DNA of 64,000 nucleotides from CAZZKG01 sp964654825 (GTDB lineage Bacteria > Gemmatimonadota > CAZMKB01): the NCBI GenBank assembly GCA_964654825.1, contig CAZZKG010000008.1, forward strand, positions 31,603 through 95,602, given 5' to 3'. Numbering within the stretch: position 1 is the stretch's first letter; every line of letters begins with the position of its first letter. Below the pieces are notes generated by a model that was not told the origin of the DNA, ran no database searches, and saw only the letters and a list, made by a program, of their open reading frames with translations. Positions 63,973 to 64,000 of the stretch are shown in pieces. The position numbers and the translations under genes were made by a program.

Positions 63973-64000
63973 CTAATTCATTTTCCACTAATTCATTTTC
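63973..64000. repeat. Two copies of a 13-bp direct repeat at the window edge
   Basis: CTAATTCATTTTC occurs at 63973-63985 and again at 63988-64000, a 15-base period. More copies could lie beyond the window; two are too few to name the repeat. Confidence 0.5.

Larger units (their letters stand above)
63660..64000. other. Upstream region of the 34-kb minus-strand operon
   Basis: No gene was accepted in these 341 bases. It holds a -10 match at 63748-63753, a palindrome at 63779-63793 and a short direct repeat at the window edge, each listed separately. A minus-strand frame of 87 codons crosses it but has no recognisable product. Confidence 0.6.

Noticed and set aside
1..64000. tRNA, rRNA, CRISPR arrays, prophage genes
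   Set aside because: None seen on either strand by eye; no tRNA-like cloverleaf or regular spaced repeats were recognised.

Overview
The window looks like chromosome of an uncultured Gram-negative bacterium, probably from an FCB-type candidate phylum (Eisenbacteria, Krumholzibacteria or Latescibacteria-like). That is inference. It rests on an outer-membrane export system (Wza, Wzi, OmpA), sorting tails of the 'PNPFNP ... SGIY' (FlgD-like / T9SS-like) type in decayed genes, a TPR-tailed sulfatase-fold protein, and GC-rich coding sequence outside one AT-rich block. No rRNA, tRNA or CRISPR was seen.

Layout. (1) 1-7050, minus strand: a secreted glycosidase-esterase fusion cut by the window edge, and two alkaline-phosphatase-superfamily proteins (a secreted phosphodiesterase with sialidase-like repeats and a membrane-anchored sulfatase-fold/TPR protein). 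(2) 7282-12554, plus strand: a methionine pair, MetE followed by a homocysteine methyltransferase/methylenetetrahydrofolate reductase fusion, then a parvulin lipoprotein behind a possible attenuator. (3) 12.7-14.8 kb: debris, namely a frameshifted secreted tail-fibre-like gene and a broken IS630 element with recognisable inverted repeats. (4) 15.2-28.6 kb: an AT-rich polysaccharide island (NeuD-type acyltransferase, epimerase, aminotransferase, phosphoglycosyl transferase, a secreted glycosidase on the other strand, Wzz, Wzx, Wzy, Wzi). It has no glycosyltransferase gene. (5) 28.7-29.4 kb: a decayed NHL-repeat gene. (6) 29.5-63.7 kb: 24 genes, all minus strand, mostly joined by 4-base ATGA overlaps, reading from about 63.66 kb down to 29.49 kb. 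This is one very large exopolysaccharide/O-antigen operon.

How the big operon works (inference from families). An ExeA-like ATPase and a degenerate HD-GYP protein head the operon and are probably regulatory. A Wza-type export protein fused to a seven-repeat FG-GAP propeller and an OmpA domain, and a Wzc-type co-polymerase with a damaged Walker A' motif, form the export line. An O-antigen ligase/polymerase, a WzxC-type flippase and a WecA-type initiating transferase handle lipid-linked repeat units. Eleven glycosyltransferase domains in nine genes build the glycan. Three sugar aminotransferases, a PIG-L deacetylase, a WbqC-like protein, an AsnB-like amidotransferase, a methyltransferase domain and a radical SAM/SPASM enzyme supply or decorate sugars. 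The locus therefore carries two flippases, two polymerase/ligase proteins, two chain-length proteins and two initiating transferases, one set in the AT-rich island and one in the GC-rich operon.

The most unusual items are the FG-GAP/OmpA/Wza fusion, the BY-kinase without Walker A' aspartates, three tandem-domain glycosyltransferase fusions, and a sulfatase-fold protein with threonine in place of the formylglycine cysteine.
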